Assembly: GCF_900460525.1 (NCBI RefSeq)
Contig: NZ_UHIY01000001.1
Coordinates: 2,294,001 to 2,358,000, forward strand
Origin: Yersinia kristensenii
GTDB taxonomy: Bacteria; Pseudomonadota; Gammaproteobacteria; Enterobacterales; Enterobacteriaceae
Length of the DNA: 64,000 nucleotides
Direction: 5' to 3'
Part shown: positions 1-10,153 of the stretch, piece after piece
Layout: every line of letters begins with the position of its first letter
How positions within the stretch are numbered: the first letter of the stretch is position 1
Notes under the pieces: generated by a model
The model's input: only the letters and a program-made list of their open reading frames with translations
Databases searched by the model: none
Told to the model about the DNA's origin: nothing
Program-made: the position numbers and the translations under genes

Positions 1-1737
1 TGTTTGCCACTCAGCTATTTGCAGCCAGATCAGCTATTTGGCGGGCGGCAGCCAGCACTAGCGCAAGCGCTGTGGCAGGCAATTGGTGCGCCGGATCAAT
101 TACATTGGATGCAAACACTCAATAACTCTCCAGCCGTCAGTGATGGCACACTGCCCACACCGCTAGTTTTGCAAAATGACCGTTTGTATCTACAACGGAT
201 GTGGCAATACGAAGGGGATGTGGTGCGTTTTATGGCCAGTGACAATACGGCGTCATTTATCAATGAAACCAGAGATGTGAACGAGGCATTATTAAGAGAG
301 ACGCTCGACCGCCTATTTGGGCCAGCGAGCACTGAGGTCGACTGGCAAAAGTTGGCTGCCGCTGTTGCCGCTACCCGCCGTATTTCCGTGATTTCCGGTG
401 GCCCAGGGACAGGTAAAACGACCACAGTCGCCAAATTATTGACTGCGCTGATACAACTTAGCCAAGGACAACGTTTGCGTATTCAACTTGCTGCACCCAC
501 CGGTAAAGCTGCTGCACGTTTGACGGAATCACTGGGCAAAGCCATTCGCCAACTCTCACTGACTGACGATGAACGTAAGTTATTCCCCGACCAGGCATCC
601 ACATTGCACCGTTTGTTGGGCGCGCAACCTAATAGCCAGCGCCTACGTTATCACCGTGGTAACCCCCTAAATCTTGATGTGCTGGTGGTCGATGAAGCAT
701 CAATGGTGGATTTGCCTATGATGGCGCGGCTAATTGCAGCATTGCCAGCCAAAGCTCAGGTGATTTTTCTCGGTGACCGTGACCAATTGGCTTCGGTAGA
801 AGCAGGGGCAGTGCTGGGCGACATATGCCGTTTTGCTGAGTTGGGTTACAGCGAATCACGGGCGGAACAACTAACTCGCTTAACAGGATGCACATTGGCG
901 GGAAATATCCCGATTGGTGATGTGCAGACAGATACAGTCAATGTCCGTGATAGCTTGTGTTTGTTGCGTAAGAGCTACCGCTTTGATGAGAAATCCGGGA
1001 TTGGACAACTTGCTTTAGCGGTGAATGCCGGAAGGTATCGGGATGCATTATCTGTTTTAAACGGTGCATATTCCGATATTGAAAATTTCTCATTGGCAGA
1101 TTCAGACGATTATCAGGTATTGCTGGAAGACTGTGCTGCGGGCTATCGGCACTATCTCGAACTGGCCGCAGCAGGTGTTCATGCAGTTGAGGTGCTGGCC
1201 GCATTTGGGCGCTATCAATTATTGTGTGCATTACGATCCGGGCCATTTGGTGTCAGCGGCTTAAATGAGCGCATTGAACAACTATTGCATCGCAAGCGGT
1301 TAATTGAGCGAACACCAGGGCCATCGGGACGTTGGTATGTTGGCAGGCCGGTGATGATAGGGCTAAATGACAGCGCACTTGGTTTATTCAACGGCGATAT
1401 TGGCATTGCTTTATATGACAGTGAGGGCGAGTTGCGAGTGCATTTCCAATTACCAGACGGCAATATAAAATCTGTGCAACCGAGCCGTCTTCCCAGCCAT
1501 GAAACCGCTTATGCTATGACAGTGCATAAATCTCAAGGCTCGGAGTTTGAACATACGGCATTGGTTTTACCCAATACATTCATGCCCGTGTTAACTCGCG
1601 AATTGGTCTATACCGCCATTACCCGCGCCCGTCAGCGTTTGACATTGTATTGTAGTGATACGGTATTGAGCCACGCGATCCGGACACCTACACATCGTGT
1701 TAGCGGATTAGTAGAACGTTTGAATCAATTGACCTGA
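1..1737 (+). CDS. recD: Exodeoxyribonuclease V alpha subunit RecD (5' end missing)
   Basis: RecD is the 5'-3' helicase subunit of the RecBCD complex that unwinds and degrades double-strand ends and starts recombination at Chi. The reading frame is open from the first base, beginning Cys-Leu-Pro-Leu, which matches the interior of E. coli RecD, so roughly the first 50 residues lie before the window. A P-loop GGPGTGKT lies near residue 132 of the visible part, and a Walker B-like DEAS near residue 231. The late motif [12 protein letters not shown] and the [12 protein letters not shown] motif are typical of superfamily 1 helicases. It ends 30 bases before the convergent argA stop. Identification is sure; the true start cannot be seen. 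Confidence 0.97.
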   Translation, partial: CLPLSYLQPDQLFGGRQPALAQALWQAIGAPDQLHWMQTLNNSPAVSDGTLPTPLVLQNDRLYLQRMWQYEGDVVRFMASDNTASFINETRDVNEALLRETLDRLFGPASTEVDWQKLAAAVAATRRISVISGGPGTGKTTTVAKLLTALIQLSQGQRLRIQLAAPTGKAAARLTESLGKAIRQLSLTDDERKLFPDQASTLHRLLGAQPNSQRLRYHRGNPLNLDVLVVDEASMVDLPMMARLIAALPAKAQVIFLGDRDQLASVEAGAVLGDICRFAELGYSESRAEQLTRLTGCTLAGNIPIGDVQTDTVNVRDSLCLLRKSYRFDEKSGIGQLALAVNAGRYRDALSVLNGAYSDIENFSLADSDDYQVLLEDCAAGYRHYLELAAAGVHAVEVLAAFGRYQLLCALRSGPFGVSGLNERIEQLLHRKRLIERTPGPSGRWYVGRPVMIGLNDSALGLFNGDIGIALYDSEGELRVHFQLPDGNIKSVQPSRLPSHETAYAMTVHKSQGSEFEHTALVLPNTFMPVLTRELVYTAITRARQRLTLYCSDTVLSHAIRTPTHRVSGLVERLNQLT

Positions 1738-1743
1738 AAATAT

Positions 1744-1765
1744 TGAAAGGGCAAATGCCCTTTCA
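1744..1765. terminator. Hairpin between convergent recD and argA
   Basis: A perfect stem (TGAAAGGGC with its complement around a 4-base loop) fills the 30-base gap between the recD and argA stops. On the minus strand it is followed by a U-rich run (AATATTTTC), so it probably ends argA and may also serve recD. Confidence 0.7.
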
Positions 1766-1767
1766 GA

Positions 1768-3093
1768 TTACAAATCTGCCAGCAGAATCTTTGAGCGGCG
1801 TTGATAATTATACAACTCTTGCTTCTGAATCGGTAACACGTCAACTTCGGCGGGAGTAAAACCGCGTTCCTGGAACCAGTGAATACTGCGGGTGGTTAAC
1901 ACAAACAGCTTTTTAAGGCCCATTTGGCGCGCCTGATTAGCCACTCGTTTTAACAGCATTTCACCTCGGGAGGAGCTGCGATAATCCGGATGTACCGCGA
2001 CACAGGCCATCTCCCCGATCTGTTCCTCGGGGAAGGGATAAAGCGCGGCACAGGCAATGGTCAAATTATCCCGTTCGATAATGGTGAACTTGTCTATTTC
2101 CATCTCTAGTTGCTCGCGCGAACGGCGCACCAAAATACCTTGTTGTTCCAGCGGGCGAATCAGCTCCAATATGCCACCAATATCATTAATGGTGGCACGA
2201 CGAACTTGTTCCGCACTCTCCATCACAATCTGGGTGCCGATACCATCACGGGAGAAGAGTTCTTGCACTAATGCCCCATCTTCCTGATAACTCAGTAAAT
2301 GGCTGCGGCGTACTCCGCTGCGGCAAGCTTTTACAGCCCCACGCAGAAAACGTACCGTCCCAGAGTTGTAATCGCCTTCTTGCTCCAGATCTTCAATCCG
2401 TTTTTGAGCATCATTCGGGAACAGTTCTGAAATAATATTGCCGTCGTTATCTGTTACCCCTTGGGATGAACAAAAACCAATCATTTTTTCGGCTTTCAGT
2501 TTGATAGCTAGCTGAGTCGCCACTTCTTCCGAGGTCAGATTAAAGCTCTCGCCAGTTACTGACACCGCAACAGGCCCCAGCAACACAATAGCGCCATTGT
2601 CTAATTGGCGATGAATCGCTTCTTCATCTATTCGGCGGATACGGCCGCTGTGGCAATAATCCACACCATCATCTACACCCAAGGGCTGAGCAATAATAAA
2701 GTTGCCGCTGACCACATTTATATGCGCGCCCTGGAGCGGGGTATTATTCAAACTCATTGATAATCTGGCAGTAATATCCAATTGCAATAAACCCGCCGCC
2801 TGCTTGACCATTTCCAACGTCCGGGCATCAGTGACTCGGGTATGCTTGTGATAAATAGGTTCGTAGTGATGCTGTGCCAGATTGTTGTCGATTTGTGGAC
2901 GAGCGCCATAGACCACAACCAGCCTGATCCCAAGGCTATGCAATAAGCCTATATCGTTAACGATACTAGAAAAGTTTTCATGCTCAATTGCCTCGCCACC
3001 CAGCATGACCACAAATGTCTTGCCGCGGTGCGCATTTATATAGGGAACTGAGTGACGAAATCCCTGGACCAGTTCAGTACTACGTTCCTTCAC
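1768..3093 (-). CDS. argA: N-acetylglutamate synthase ArgA
   Basis: It catalyses the first step of arginine synthesis, acetyl transfer from acetyl-CoA to glutamate. The 441-residue protein is nearly colinear with E. coli ArgA (443). The N-terminal two thirds form an amino-acid-kinase-like domain that binds the feedback inhibitor arginine (motif [12 protein letters not shown]). The C-terminal part is a GNAT acetyltransferase domain, with [12 protein letters not shown] as the acetyl-CoA loop. The start is GTG at 3093, preceded by AGAGGA seven bases upstream. Two ARG boxes lie just upstream, so ArgR repression is expected. It diverges from amiC. Confidence 0.97.
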   Translation of the reverse strand: MKERSTELVQGFRHSVPYINAHRGKTFVVMLGGEAIEHENFSSIVNDIGLLHSLGIRLVVVYGARPQIDNNLAQHHYEPIYHKHTRVTDARTLEMVKQAAGLLQLDITARLSMSLNNTPLQGAHINVVSGNFIIAQPLGVDDGVDYCHSGRIRRIDEEAIHRQLDNGAIVLLGPVAVSVTGESFNLTSEEVATQLAIKLKAEKMIGFCSSQGVTDNDGNIISELFPNDAQKRIEDLEQEGDYNSGTVRFLRGAVKACRSGVRRSHLLSYQEDGALVQELFSRDGIGTQIVMESAEQVRRATINDIGGILELIRPLEQQGILVRRSREQLEMEIDKFTIIERDNLTIACAALYPFPEEQIGEMACVAVHPDYRSSSRGEMLLKRVANQARQMGLKKLFVLTTRSIHWFQERGFTPAEVDVLPIQKQELYNYQRRSKILLADL

Positions 3094-3104
3094 GGCAGAT
3101 CCTC

Positions 3105-3143
3105 TTTGAATTTTTATTCGGTATTTTTGTATTTTTATTCTTT
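3105..3143 (-). promoter_or_regulatory. Tandem ARG boxes (ArgR operator) of argA
   Basis: Two 14-base cores, TGAATTTTTATTCG at 3107-3120 and TGTATTTTTATTCT at 3128-3141, match the ArgR consensus TGAATWWWWATTCA at 13 and 12 positions. As 18-bp boxes they are separated by 3 bp, the usual spacing for binding of an ArgR hexamer. They sit 12-50 bases upstream of the argA start. Seen directly; repression is inferred from the known regulon. Confidence 0.88.
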
Positions 3144-3327
3144 TTTGGCCCGGATGGCAAGCAAGAAATTGCTTTTAAATGCATATGTATGGCGTATCTG
3201 TATTAATAAGTTGAATCACATAAAAATGATTTTCTAATGACAGCATGGGATCGATTCGTTAAAGTTTTTCCTCGTGAGTTTTTTTGTTCTATTTTTATTC
3301 ATATTTTGGTCGTTACTTTGGAGTTAC

Positions 3328-4578
3328 ATGGCAGATTCAAATCATAATTCTGGGCGTCGCCGTCTACTACACGATGCTGCTGCAGCCTGGCTACTGAGTG
3401 TCAGTCGGGTTGGATTTGCTGCTTCTTCACATATTATTGCCGTCAGGATTTGGCCCTCATCAACCTATACCCGGGTAACGCTGGAATCCAGTACCCCGCT
3501 TAAATATCGTCAATTTGCGCTAGCGAATCCGGACCGGATTGTGGTTGATATTGAAGGTGTGCATCTTAATAGCGTACTGAAAGAGATTACCAAGCAAGTT
3601 CAGTCTGGAGACCCTTACCTCAAGCAGGCGCGGGTCGGGCAGTTTGATAAAAATACTGTCCGGTTGGTTTTAGAGTTGAAGCAAAGTATTAGTCCGCAAC
3701 TTTTTACCCTTAAACCTTTTGCTGAGTTCAAAAATCGCCTGGTGGTGGATCTTTATCCACAAGAGGGGAAAACCTCGGCTGAAGATGATCCGTTGCTGGC
3801 ATTATTAGAAGATTACAATAAAGGCAATGTGGAACGCACTTTACCGGTAGAAGCGCCCAAAGCGGGTAAAGCAGGGCGAGATAGGCCGATTGTTATCATG
3901 TTAGATCCTGGACACGGCGGAGAAGACCCTGGGGCCATTGGCCGTAATAAAACTCGTGAGAAAGATATTGTGCTGCAAATTGCCCGTCGATTGCAGGCTT
4001 TAATCAAGAAAGAATCGAATATGCGGGTATTTATGACTCGCAATGAAGATGTCTTTATTCCCTTGAAAGTGCGGGTAGCTAAAGCCCGCAAGCTTCGTGC
4101 GGATTTATTCATTTCGATCCATGCCGATGCCTTTACCAGCCAGGCCGCTAGAGGCTCCTCTGTCTTTGCGCTATCAACCAAAGGAGCAACCAGTACCGCT
4201 GCGCGTTTCTTGGCACAAACACAGAATGAGTCAGACCAGATTGGCGGGGTCAGCAAGAGTGGTGATCGCTATCTCGACCATACCATGATTGATTTACTGC
4301 AAACGGCGACTATCAATGACAGCCTGAAATTTGGTAAAGAAGTGCTGAATCGTATGGGGAAAATTAATAAACTCCACAAAAATCGTGTTGACCAAGCGGG
4401 TTTTGCCGTCTTGAAAGCACCTGATATTCCATCAATTTTGGTAGAAACGGCGTTTATCAGTAATTTGGAAGAAGAGCGAAAGTTGCGAACCAGCCATTTT
4501 CAGCAGCAAGTTGCTGAGTCCATCTTTGCAGGTATCAAAGCTTATTTTGCCAATGGTGGGGCGATGGCCCGGCTTTAG
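3328..4578 (+). CDS. amiC: N-acetylmuramoyl-L-alanine amidase AmiC
   Basis: A periplasmic zinc amidase that cleaves stem peptides from septal peptidoglycan to separate daughter cells, activated by NlpD in enterics. The 416-residue start at ATG 3328 was chosen because it has TTGGAG at good distance and places a twin-arginine signal (GRRRLL near residues 8-13) at the N-terminus; the frame extends further upstream. An AMIN domain (about residues 35-150) is followed by an Amidase_3 domain with the zinc-site motif [12 protein letters not shown] and the late motif [11 protein letters not shown] carrying the catalytic glutamate. A long-form interspersed repeat follows the stop. Confidence 0.96.
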   Translation: MADSNHNSGRRRLLHDAAAAWLLSVSRVGFAASSHIIAVRIWPSSTYTRVTLESSTPLKYRQFALANPDRIVVDIEGVHLNSVLKEITKQVQSGDPYLKQARVGQFDKNTVRLVLELKQSISPQLFTLKPFAEFKNRLVVDLYPQEGKTSAEDDPLLALLEDYNKGNVERTLPVEAPKAGKAGRDRPIVIMLDPGHGGEDPGAIGRNKTREKDIVLQIARRLQALIKKESNMRVFMTRNEDVFIPLKVRVAKARKLRADLFISIHADAFTSQAARGSSVFALSTKGATSTAARFLAQTQNESDQIGGVSKSGDRYLDHTMIDLLQTATINDSLKFGKEVLNRMGKINKLHKNRVDQAGFAVLKAPDIPSILVETAFISNLEEERKLRTSHFQQQVAESIFAGIKAYFANGGAMARL

Positions 4579-4608
4579 TATGTTGTACGTTGCTATTGAT
4601 TGATACAT

Positions 4609-4806
4609 ATAGCTTAAATAATTCGAGTTGCAGGAAGGCGGCAACTGAGATACAAATCGGTCGGGAACCGATTTGAACAGCATTTATGCTGCCCGGAGGG
4701 TGTGCCTCAGGGATGAGGCATATTCATCCCGATGAGTTGACGCGAGTCAATGATTCGGATTAACGAAAGCAGCCAACGCACATGCGGCTTGAAGTATGAC
4801 GGGTAT
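4609..4806 (+). repeat. Interspersed palindromic repeat, long form (copy A)
   Basis: About 198 bp. It begins ATAGCTTAAATAATTCGAG and ends AAGTATGACGGGTAT, the ends shared by all copies here. It carries the long-form internal module with two local hairpins, a CGGTCGGGAACCG-type stem and GCCTCAGGGATGAGGC. It lies between amiC and the convergent initiator tRNA cluster. It resembles the intergenic miniature elements known from yersiniae; the exact family name is not asserted. Confidence 0.85.
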
Positions 4807-4816
4807 AACGCCAGAA

Positions 4817-4841
4817 ATAAAAAAACACCCTTAAGGGTGTC
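4817..4841 (-). terminator. Rho-independent terminator of the metZWV tRNA operon
   Basis: Read on the minus strand, the stem ACACCCTTAAGGGTGT is followed by TTTTTTTATTT. It lies 28 bases past the 3' end of the last tRNA gene. Confidence 0.9.
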
Positions 4842-4868
4842 TGATGGCGATATGAAATGATTAAGAAT

Positions 4869-4945
<77 letters not shown>

Positions 4946-4996
4946 TCCGTCTTAATACTTTTTCTATCTGACTACTTTGTGACTTAATGATGTAAT

Positions 4997-5073
<77 letters not shown>

Positions 5074-5186
5074 TCCGTCATTACATTTTACTGCTATCTT
5101 TACTACTGAACAAGTATTCTACCTAATTCATCTTAACTTTCAAGACTATCGGACGACATTTGATACTGCTGGTAGCCAGTATCGGT

Positions 5187-5263
<77 letters not shown>

Positions 5264-5276
5264 TCCGATTGAGCGC

Positions 5277-5304
5277 ACTATACTCTGGATGAGATCTGTT
5301 GCAA
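5277..5304 (-). promoter_or_regulatory. Promoter of the initiator tRNA operon
   Basis: On the minus strand: -35 TTGCAA (5304-5299), a 16-base spacer, -10 TATAGT (5282-5277), then a GCGC discriminator typical of stable-RNA genes under growth-rate control. Confidence 0.75.
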
Positions 5305-5491
5305 GTAGTTTTGCCACTTAATTAAGGTAAATAGGGTTTTTCGATTAATTTATCAACTATCTGTTTCCTTTTTCCCCACAATGGCGTCAGGGGATTTTTT
5401 TCTGCATGCTGATTCCTTTATCTATAGGCGTTTGTTATCGTTCGCCGGTAGATAAAATCCAGTAGATAAAATAAGTAAGAGAAGGCGTGAA

Positions 5492-6664
5492 ATGACAAGT
5501 CGTTGGGGCAAATACCTACTGAGTGGAATAATGATTGCTGTTTTGGCCGGTTGCCAATCTCGGCCAACCGATCGTGGGCAGCAATATAAAGATGGGCGTC
5601 TTGAGCATCCACTGGAGTTGGTGAATGAACCTCACGCAACAGGTAAGCCAGTCAACGCCAAAGATTTTTCTGATCAGGTGAAAGTGATTAACCAATCTTC
5701 ACCAGGCCTGTATAACCGCAACAGCAGCACCTTTAATGCGGTTGAAAATTGGATGTTAGCCGGAGCAGATACCAGTAAGTTAAGTCTGTTTGGGCTGAAT
5801 GCCTATCAGATGGAAGGGGTAGATAATTTCGGTAATGTTCAATTTACCGGTTACTACACGCCGGTACTGCAAGCTCGCTATACACCACAAGGCGAATTCC
5901 GCCATCCACTTTATCGTATGCCGGCTAAAGGAAAGCGCCGTCTACCCGATCGCGCAGCTATATATTCAGGCGCATTGGATAATAACAATTTAATTATCGC
6001 GTACACCAATTCGTTGGTGGATAACTTTATGATGGAAGTGCAGGGCAGTGGCTATGTTGACTACGGTGATGGACGGCCACTGACCTTCTTCGGGTATGCG
6101 GGTAAAAATGGTCATGCTTACCGCAGTATCGGTAAAGTGCTGATTGACCGCGGTGAAGTCGCCAGAGCGGATATGTCGATGCAAGCTATCCGCCATTGGG
6201 CTGAAACTCACAGCGAAGCTGAGGTCAGAGAGCTATTAGAGCAGAATCCGTCCTTTGTCTTCTTCAAACCGGAAATGTATGCGCCGGTGAAAGGGGCCAG
6301 TGCGGTTCCATTGATTGCCAAAGCGTCGGTCGCCTCTGACCGTTCACTGATTCCACCGGGCACCACATTATTGGCTGAGGTTCCCTTATTAGACGAGAAA
6401 GGGAAATTTACCGGCCAATATCAGATGCGGTTGATGGTGGCGCTGGATGTGGGCGGAGCCATTAAAGGCCAACATTTCGATATTTATCAGGGAATTGGTC
6501 ACGAAGCGGGTCAGGCTGCTGGTTTCTACAACCATTATGGCCGGGTTTGGGTGCTGAAAAATGCGCAAAGTAGCGGGCCACTGTTTACGGCTTATCAAGG
6601 GGGTAAAACAACCGCCCCATCCGCGAATAGTTCCTCGCTCTTAGTGAAGAATCAGGGTCAGTAA
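5492..6664 (+). CDS. mltA: Membrane-bound lytic murein transglycosylase A
   Basis: An outer-membrane lipoprotein that cleaves the MurNAc-GlcNAc bond of peptidoglycan with formation of 1,6-anhydromuramic acid. The 390-residue frame has a type II signal with lipobox LAGC, giving a lipidated Cys near residue 21. A MltA double-psi barrel domain follows, then a 3D domain with VALDVGGAIKG and the downstream Asp in HFDIYQG; the conserved aspartates there include the catalytic one of the family. RBS AAGAGAAGG precedes the ATG. Length is slightly above E. coli MltA (365), the excess being in the C-terminal Ser/Thr-rich tail. Confidence 0.96.
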   Translation: MTSRWGKYLLSGIMIAVLAGCQSRPTDRGQQYKDGRLEHPLELVNEPHATGKPVNAKDFSDQVKVINQSSPGLYNRNSSTFNAVENWMLAGADTSKLSLFGLNAYQMEGVDNFGNVQFTGYYTPVLQARYTPQGEFRHPLYRMPAKGKRRLPDRAAIYSGALDNNNLIIAYTNSLVDNFMMEVQGSGYVDYGDGRPLTFFGYAGKNGHAYRSIGKVLIDRGEVARADMSMQAIRHWAETHSEAEVRELLEQNPSFVFFKPEMYAPVKGASAVPLIAKASVASDRSLIPPGTTLLAEVPLLDEKGKFTGQYQMRLMVALDVGGAIKGQHFDIYQGIGHEAGQAAGFYNHYGRVWVLKNAQSSGPLFTAYQGGKTTAPSANSSSLLVKNQGQ

Positions 6665-6778
6665 CCAGCCGTTTGATGTGGTCGATTCTCCTCTTTATCA
6701 GGCGGCCAATTGGCCGCTTTTGTATTCGTATTATTTTTCCAGGTTATAAAGGTAATAAGTGATGAAGGTAACAAGTCT

Positions 6779-7588
6779 ATGAGCACCGCCTATTCTGAAG
6801 CTTACCAACAGAGATTCGGTGGCATTGCCCGCCTCTATGGGCAGCAGGCGCTGACACTTTTTTCGCAGGCGCATATTTGTGTCATCGGTATTGGTGGCGT
6901 GGGTTCATGGGCGGCCGAAGCATTGGCGCGTACTGGGATTGGTGCTATTACATTAATTGATATGGATGATGTTTGCGTCACGAATACCAATCGCCAGATT
7001 CATGCTTTACGGAGCAATGTCGGACAGGCTAAAACGGAAGTTATGGCGGAACGCATTCGGGCTATCAATCCTGAATGTCAGGTAACGTGTATTGATGATT
7101 TTATTACTGCGGATAATGTTGCGGAGCTTTTAGATAAAAACTTTAGCTATGTTATTGATGCTATTGATAGCGTGCGCCCTAAAGCTGCCCTGCTATCCTA
7201 TTGCCGTCGCTATAAAATCCCGGTAGTGACGACGGGCGGTGCTGGTGGGCAAATCGACCCGACCCGTATTGAAGTGGTGGATTTGGCGAAAACGATCCAA
7301 GATCCTTTAGCGGCGAAGTTGCGCGAAAGACTGAAAAGTGATTTTAACGTGGTGAAAAACAGCAAAGGTAAATTGGGAATTGACTGTGTTTTCTCCAGTG
7401 AACCCTTAGTTTATCCGCAAAGTGATGGTTCGGTGTGCGCATCGCGCAGCACTGCCGAAGGGCCAAAAAAGATGGATTGTACTTCAGGTTTTGGCTCGGC
7501 CACCATGGTCACCGCCACGTTTGGTTTTGTTGCGGTGTCCCATGCATTGAAGAAAATGATGGCAAAAGCTGCCCGTCAGGGGTTATAG
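6779..7588 (+). CDS. tcdA: tRNA threonylcarbamoyladenosine dehydratase TcdA (CsdL)
   Basis: An E1-like ATP-dependent enzyme that cyclises t6A37 of ANN-decoding tRNAs to ct6A. The ATG at 6779 gives 269 residues, close to the E. coli length; the frame is open upstream without homology. An adenylate-binding Rossmann motif IGIGGVGSWAAEALARTG lies near residues 35-52, followed by IDMDDV and TNRQIHAL of the ThiF/MoeB family. The downstream CsdA-CsdE pair is convergent and supplies sulfur relay partners reported to interact with this protein in E. coli. Only three bases separate the tcdA and csdE stops. Confidence 0.95.
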   Translation: MSTAYSEAYQQRFGGIARLYGQQALTLFSQAHICVIGIGGVGSWAAEALARTGIGAITLIDMDDVCVTNTNRQIHALRSNVGQAKTEVMAERIRAINPECQVTCIDDFITADNVAELLDKNFSYVIDAIDSVRPKAALLSYCRRYKIPVVTTGGAGGQIDPTRIEVVDLAKTIQDPLAAKLRERLKSDFNVVKNSKGKLGIDCVFSSEPLVYPQSDGSVCASRSTAEGPKKMDCTSGFGSATMVTATFGFVAVSHALKKMMAKAARQGL

Positions 7589-7591
7589 CCA

Positions 7592-8032
7592 TCATGACAC
7601 ATATTTAGCCGCAATCGCCTGCACACCCTGCGCCAGTGCTTGTAAACCGCTGGCGCGCGAAGTACTTAATTGCTGCCGTAACCCCAATAAGTCAAACAGT
7701 GCCAGGGGATTTTCTGCCAATACTTGCTGTGGTGTTTTGCCTTCTACGGCTGTCAGAATAACAGCCAGCAACCCTCGAACAATGCGGCCCTCGCTGTCAC
7801 CGTAGAAATGTAAGCGCCCATCCGGCAAGCATTCATGCCCCAACCACACCCGGTTTTCACAGCCCGTCAATTCCAATTCATTTTGCTTTAATGATTCTGG
7901 CAATGGCGGGAGCTGCTTGGCCAGCAAGATTAACTGGCGGTAGCGATCTTCCCACTGTTTATGGGCACTGAACGTTTCCAGCAAATTGGCGGCAGTAATA
8001 TCGTGCCCAAAGGGGTGTGGAGCAATCATCAT
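7592..8032 (-). CDS. csdE: Sulfur acceptor protein CsdE
   Basis: A SufE-family protein (146 residues) that takes persulfide sulfur from CsdA. The acceptor cysteine is in [11 protein letters not shown] near residue 58. It lies 38 bases downstream of csdA on the same strand, so the two form an operon. The start could be either of two adjacent ATGs; the first is used here. Confidence 0.95.
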   Translation of the reverse strand: MMIAPHPFGHDITAANLLETFSAHKQWEDRYRQLILLAKQLPPLPESLKQNELELTGCENRVWLGHECLPDGRLHFYGDSEGRIVRGLLAVILTAVEGKTPQQVLAENPLALFDLLGLRQQLSTSRASGLQALAQGVQAIAAKYVS

Positions 8033-8070
8033 TTTTTTCTCTTATTAGCGAAATTATTATCTACCAGTTG

Positions 8071-9276
8071 TTAATCTTGTAATAATTCCAGCGCCTTGGC
8101 GATCGCTGAACACAGTGTTTCAACATCTTTTTCGGTATTATAAGGCGCAAAAGAAGCACGCAAACTGCCACTGACTCCTAGCGCCGCCATTAATGGTTGT
8201 GCGCAATGTTGGCCGGCGCGCAGCGCGATCCCTTGTTCTGCCAATAGCGTGACTAAATCGCTGTGGTGGACACCATCAAAAGTGAATGCAAGCAAGCTTG
8301 ATTGCTGACAACGGAAGCTACGGAAACCCGGTAATTGAGCCAGTTTATTCTCCGCTAAAGTCGCCAGTTTTTGGCTATAGATTTCGGCCTCACCCAGATC
8401 AATATGTTCCAGCCAACTCAATACCGCCGAGAAACCAATCACACCCGCAATATTAGGAGTGCCAGCTTCAAAGCGGTAAGGCACTTCATGGGGGGTAAAA
8501 CCGCCGAATGAGGCGTGGGTAAGCATTTTACCGCCGCCTTGCCAGGCGGGCATTTCTTTCAGCAGTTCAGATTTGCCATACAGCACGCCAATGCCGGTCG
8601 GCCCATACAATTTGTGAGCGGAAAAAGCATAAAAATCAATATCAAGTGCTTGAACATCTGCTGGGCTATGAACAATTCCTTGTGCGCCATCGACCATCAC
8701 GATGCAGTCATGTTGATGGGCGAGTTCAATGGCTTCTGTTAATTGCGGGCTACCGCCTGTCACATTAGACATCTGGCCTAGCGCCAATATTCGGGTTTTA
8801 TTGCTGAATAACTGCGGTAATAGTTGTAGGTCGGGCAGATGATCGAGGCCAATGGGTAATTTAATGATTCTTGCGCCTGTTTGTTCGGCAACCATAAGCC
8901 AGGGTATTAAATTGGCATGATGTTCTGCTTCGCTGACAATGATTTCATCCCCAGCCTGTAGGCGGGGGCGAGCATAACTTTGCGCGACCAGATTGATGGC
9001 TTCGGTTGTGCCGCGAGTCCAAACAATATTTTCTGCGTCCGGCGCATTAATAAAGTCAGCTACCTGCTGGCGGGTTTCTTCAAAACGAACGGTCAAGGAC
9101 AACGCCGATTGATGTTGGCTGCGGTGTACTGTCGCGGAGTCTTGTTGATAAAACAACTGGGTAGCTTCAATCATGGCGCGCGGTTTCAGGGCCGTCGCTG
9201 CACTGTCCAGATAGATTATTTCATCGTTAATTGCCGGGAATTCCTGGCGAAAATCCGTTGGATTAAAAGACTTCAT
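8071..9276 (-). CDS. csdA: Cysteine desulfurase CsdA
   Basis: A PLP-dependent class V aminotransferase-fold enzyme that removes sulfur from cysteine, passing it to CsdE. The start at ATG 9276 (MKSFNPTDF) gives 401 residues, the E. coli length; the frame is open a further 28 codons without homology. The PLP lysine is in AFSAHKLYGPTG and the catalytic cysteine in LRAGQHCAQP. AEHHANLIPW is also present. It is first gene of the csdA-csdE unit and divergent from the ygdI-like lipoprotein. Confidence 0.97.
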   Translation of the reverse strand: MKSFNPTDFRQEFPAINDEIIYLDSAATALKPRAMIEATQLFYQQDSATVHRSQHQSALSLTVRFEETRQQVADFINAPDAENIVWTRGTTEAINLVAQSYARPRLQAGDEIIVSEAEHHANLIPWLMVAEQTGARIIKLPIGLDHLPDLQLLPQLFSNKTRILALGQMSNVTGGSPQLTEAIELAHQHDCIVMVDGAQGIVHSPADVQALDIDFYAFSAHKLYGPTGIGVLYGKSELLKEMPAWQGGGKMLTHASFGGFTPHEVPYRFEAGTPNIAGVIGFSAVLSWLEHIDLGEAEIYSQKLATLAENKLAQLPGFRSFRCQQSSLLAFTFDGVHHSDLVTLLAEQGIALRAGQHCAQPLMAALGVSGSLRASFAPYNTEKDVETLCSAIAKALELLQD

Positions 9277-9458
9277 TCTGTTGTTCGCATCCTTTGATTC
9301 ACTTCGGAACTGTCTCATTTTAGCTACAATTAGCCCACTAATGGCCCTGATGGCTGGCAATATGACTCAAGAGGGTTATGCTAAATAGTAACGGACATAA
9401 CCATTTGTCTGGTAATGGAAACGATTTTTTTAGCATTTTAATCTGCAAGGAGTCACCC

Positions 9459-9680
9459 ATGAAAAAGACAGCTGCCGTAATTTCTGCACTTATGCTCACT
9501 TTTACCTTAGCAGCCTGTTCAAGCAACTATGTGATGCACACTAATGATGGTCGCACTATCGTTGCTGATGGTAAACCTAAAGTAGATGACGACACTGGGA
9601 TGATAAGCTACACCGATGCCAATGGCACCGAACAGCAAATTAATCGCTCAGAAGTCAAAGAAATGGCTGAGGGCAAGTAG
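9459..9680 (+). CDS. ygdI: YgdI/YgdR family lipoprotein
   Basis: A small lipoprotein of 73 residues with DUF903 (Lsm-like fold). The type II signal ends LAACSS, with the lipidated Cys near residue 20. The mature part contains YVMHTNDGRTIVADGKP and ISYTDANG as in E. coli YgdI. The ATG at 9459 has AAGGAG eight bases upstream. Function is unknown in the family. Its position next to GcvB and gcvA matches E. coli, supporting ygdI over ygdR. Confidence 0.9.
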   Translation: MKKTAAVISALMLTFTLAACSSNYVMHTNDGRTIVADGKPKVDDDTGMISYTDANGTEQQINRSEVKEMAEGK

Positions 9681-9821
9681 TTAAGCCGCTATGTTGTTTT
9701 CGAAAGAAACCTGATATGTCTGGCATTCTCTGCAACAACTTAAATTTAAGCTTAACTCTGTGCAATACCAAGTGGCGCTTACATTTAGGTTTTAAAAATA
9801 AGTCAGTGCTGGGAATAGGGC

Positions 9822-10026
9822 AAAAAAAAGCACCGCAAAAATTGCGGTGCTGCATAAAATCACTATGGACAGACAGGGTAAATGTACAGGAAGTGAAAAA
9901 AAAACAGTAGCTTAGCTACTATGTCTGGTACACCAGACCATTTGCAAACACAACATCACAACCACAAAGCCAAAAGCAATTCAGTACCTGGATACTAAAC
10001 CTACTTTTCGTTCCGGCTTGGGAAGT
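9822..10026 (-). ncRNA. gcvB: Small regulatory RNA GcvB
   Basis: About 205 nt on the minus strand, divergent from gcvA. The 5' end ACTTCCCAAGCCGGAACGAA, the G/U-rich seed R1 (TTGTGATGTTGTGTTTGC), the conserved R2 CACTTCCTGTACATTTA and the final GCACCGC...GCGGTGC hairpin with eight U match E. coli GcvB. It base-pairs, with Hfq, to many mRNAs for amino acid and peptide uptake. The R1 region is shorter than in E. coli (see findings). The antisense strand carries no gene. Confidence 0.95.
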
Positions 10027-10032
10027 GCCGCC

Positions 10033-10061
10033 ACTATAGGTATTTGCTGGCGCATCATCAA
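10033..10061 (-). promoter_or_regulatory. gcvB promoter
   Basis: On the minus strand: -35 TTGATG (10061-10056), 17-base spacer, -10 TATAGT (10038-10033), then a start at about 10026. A CTAAT element, the core reported for GcvA binding, lies upstream at 10094-10098. Confidence 0.7.
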
Positions 10062-10153
10062 CGGACAATTTATAATGTCTCGGATTACAAAAACTAATAA
10101 GTAAACAAAGGGTCTTACCTGTAGGTGAGCCGTTATAAAAAAGTATCCAATTC

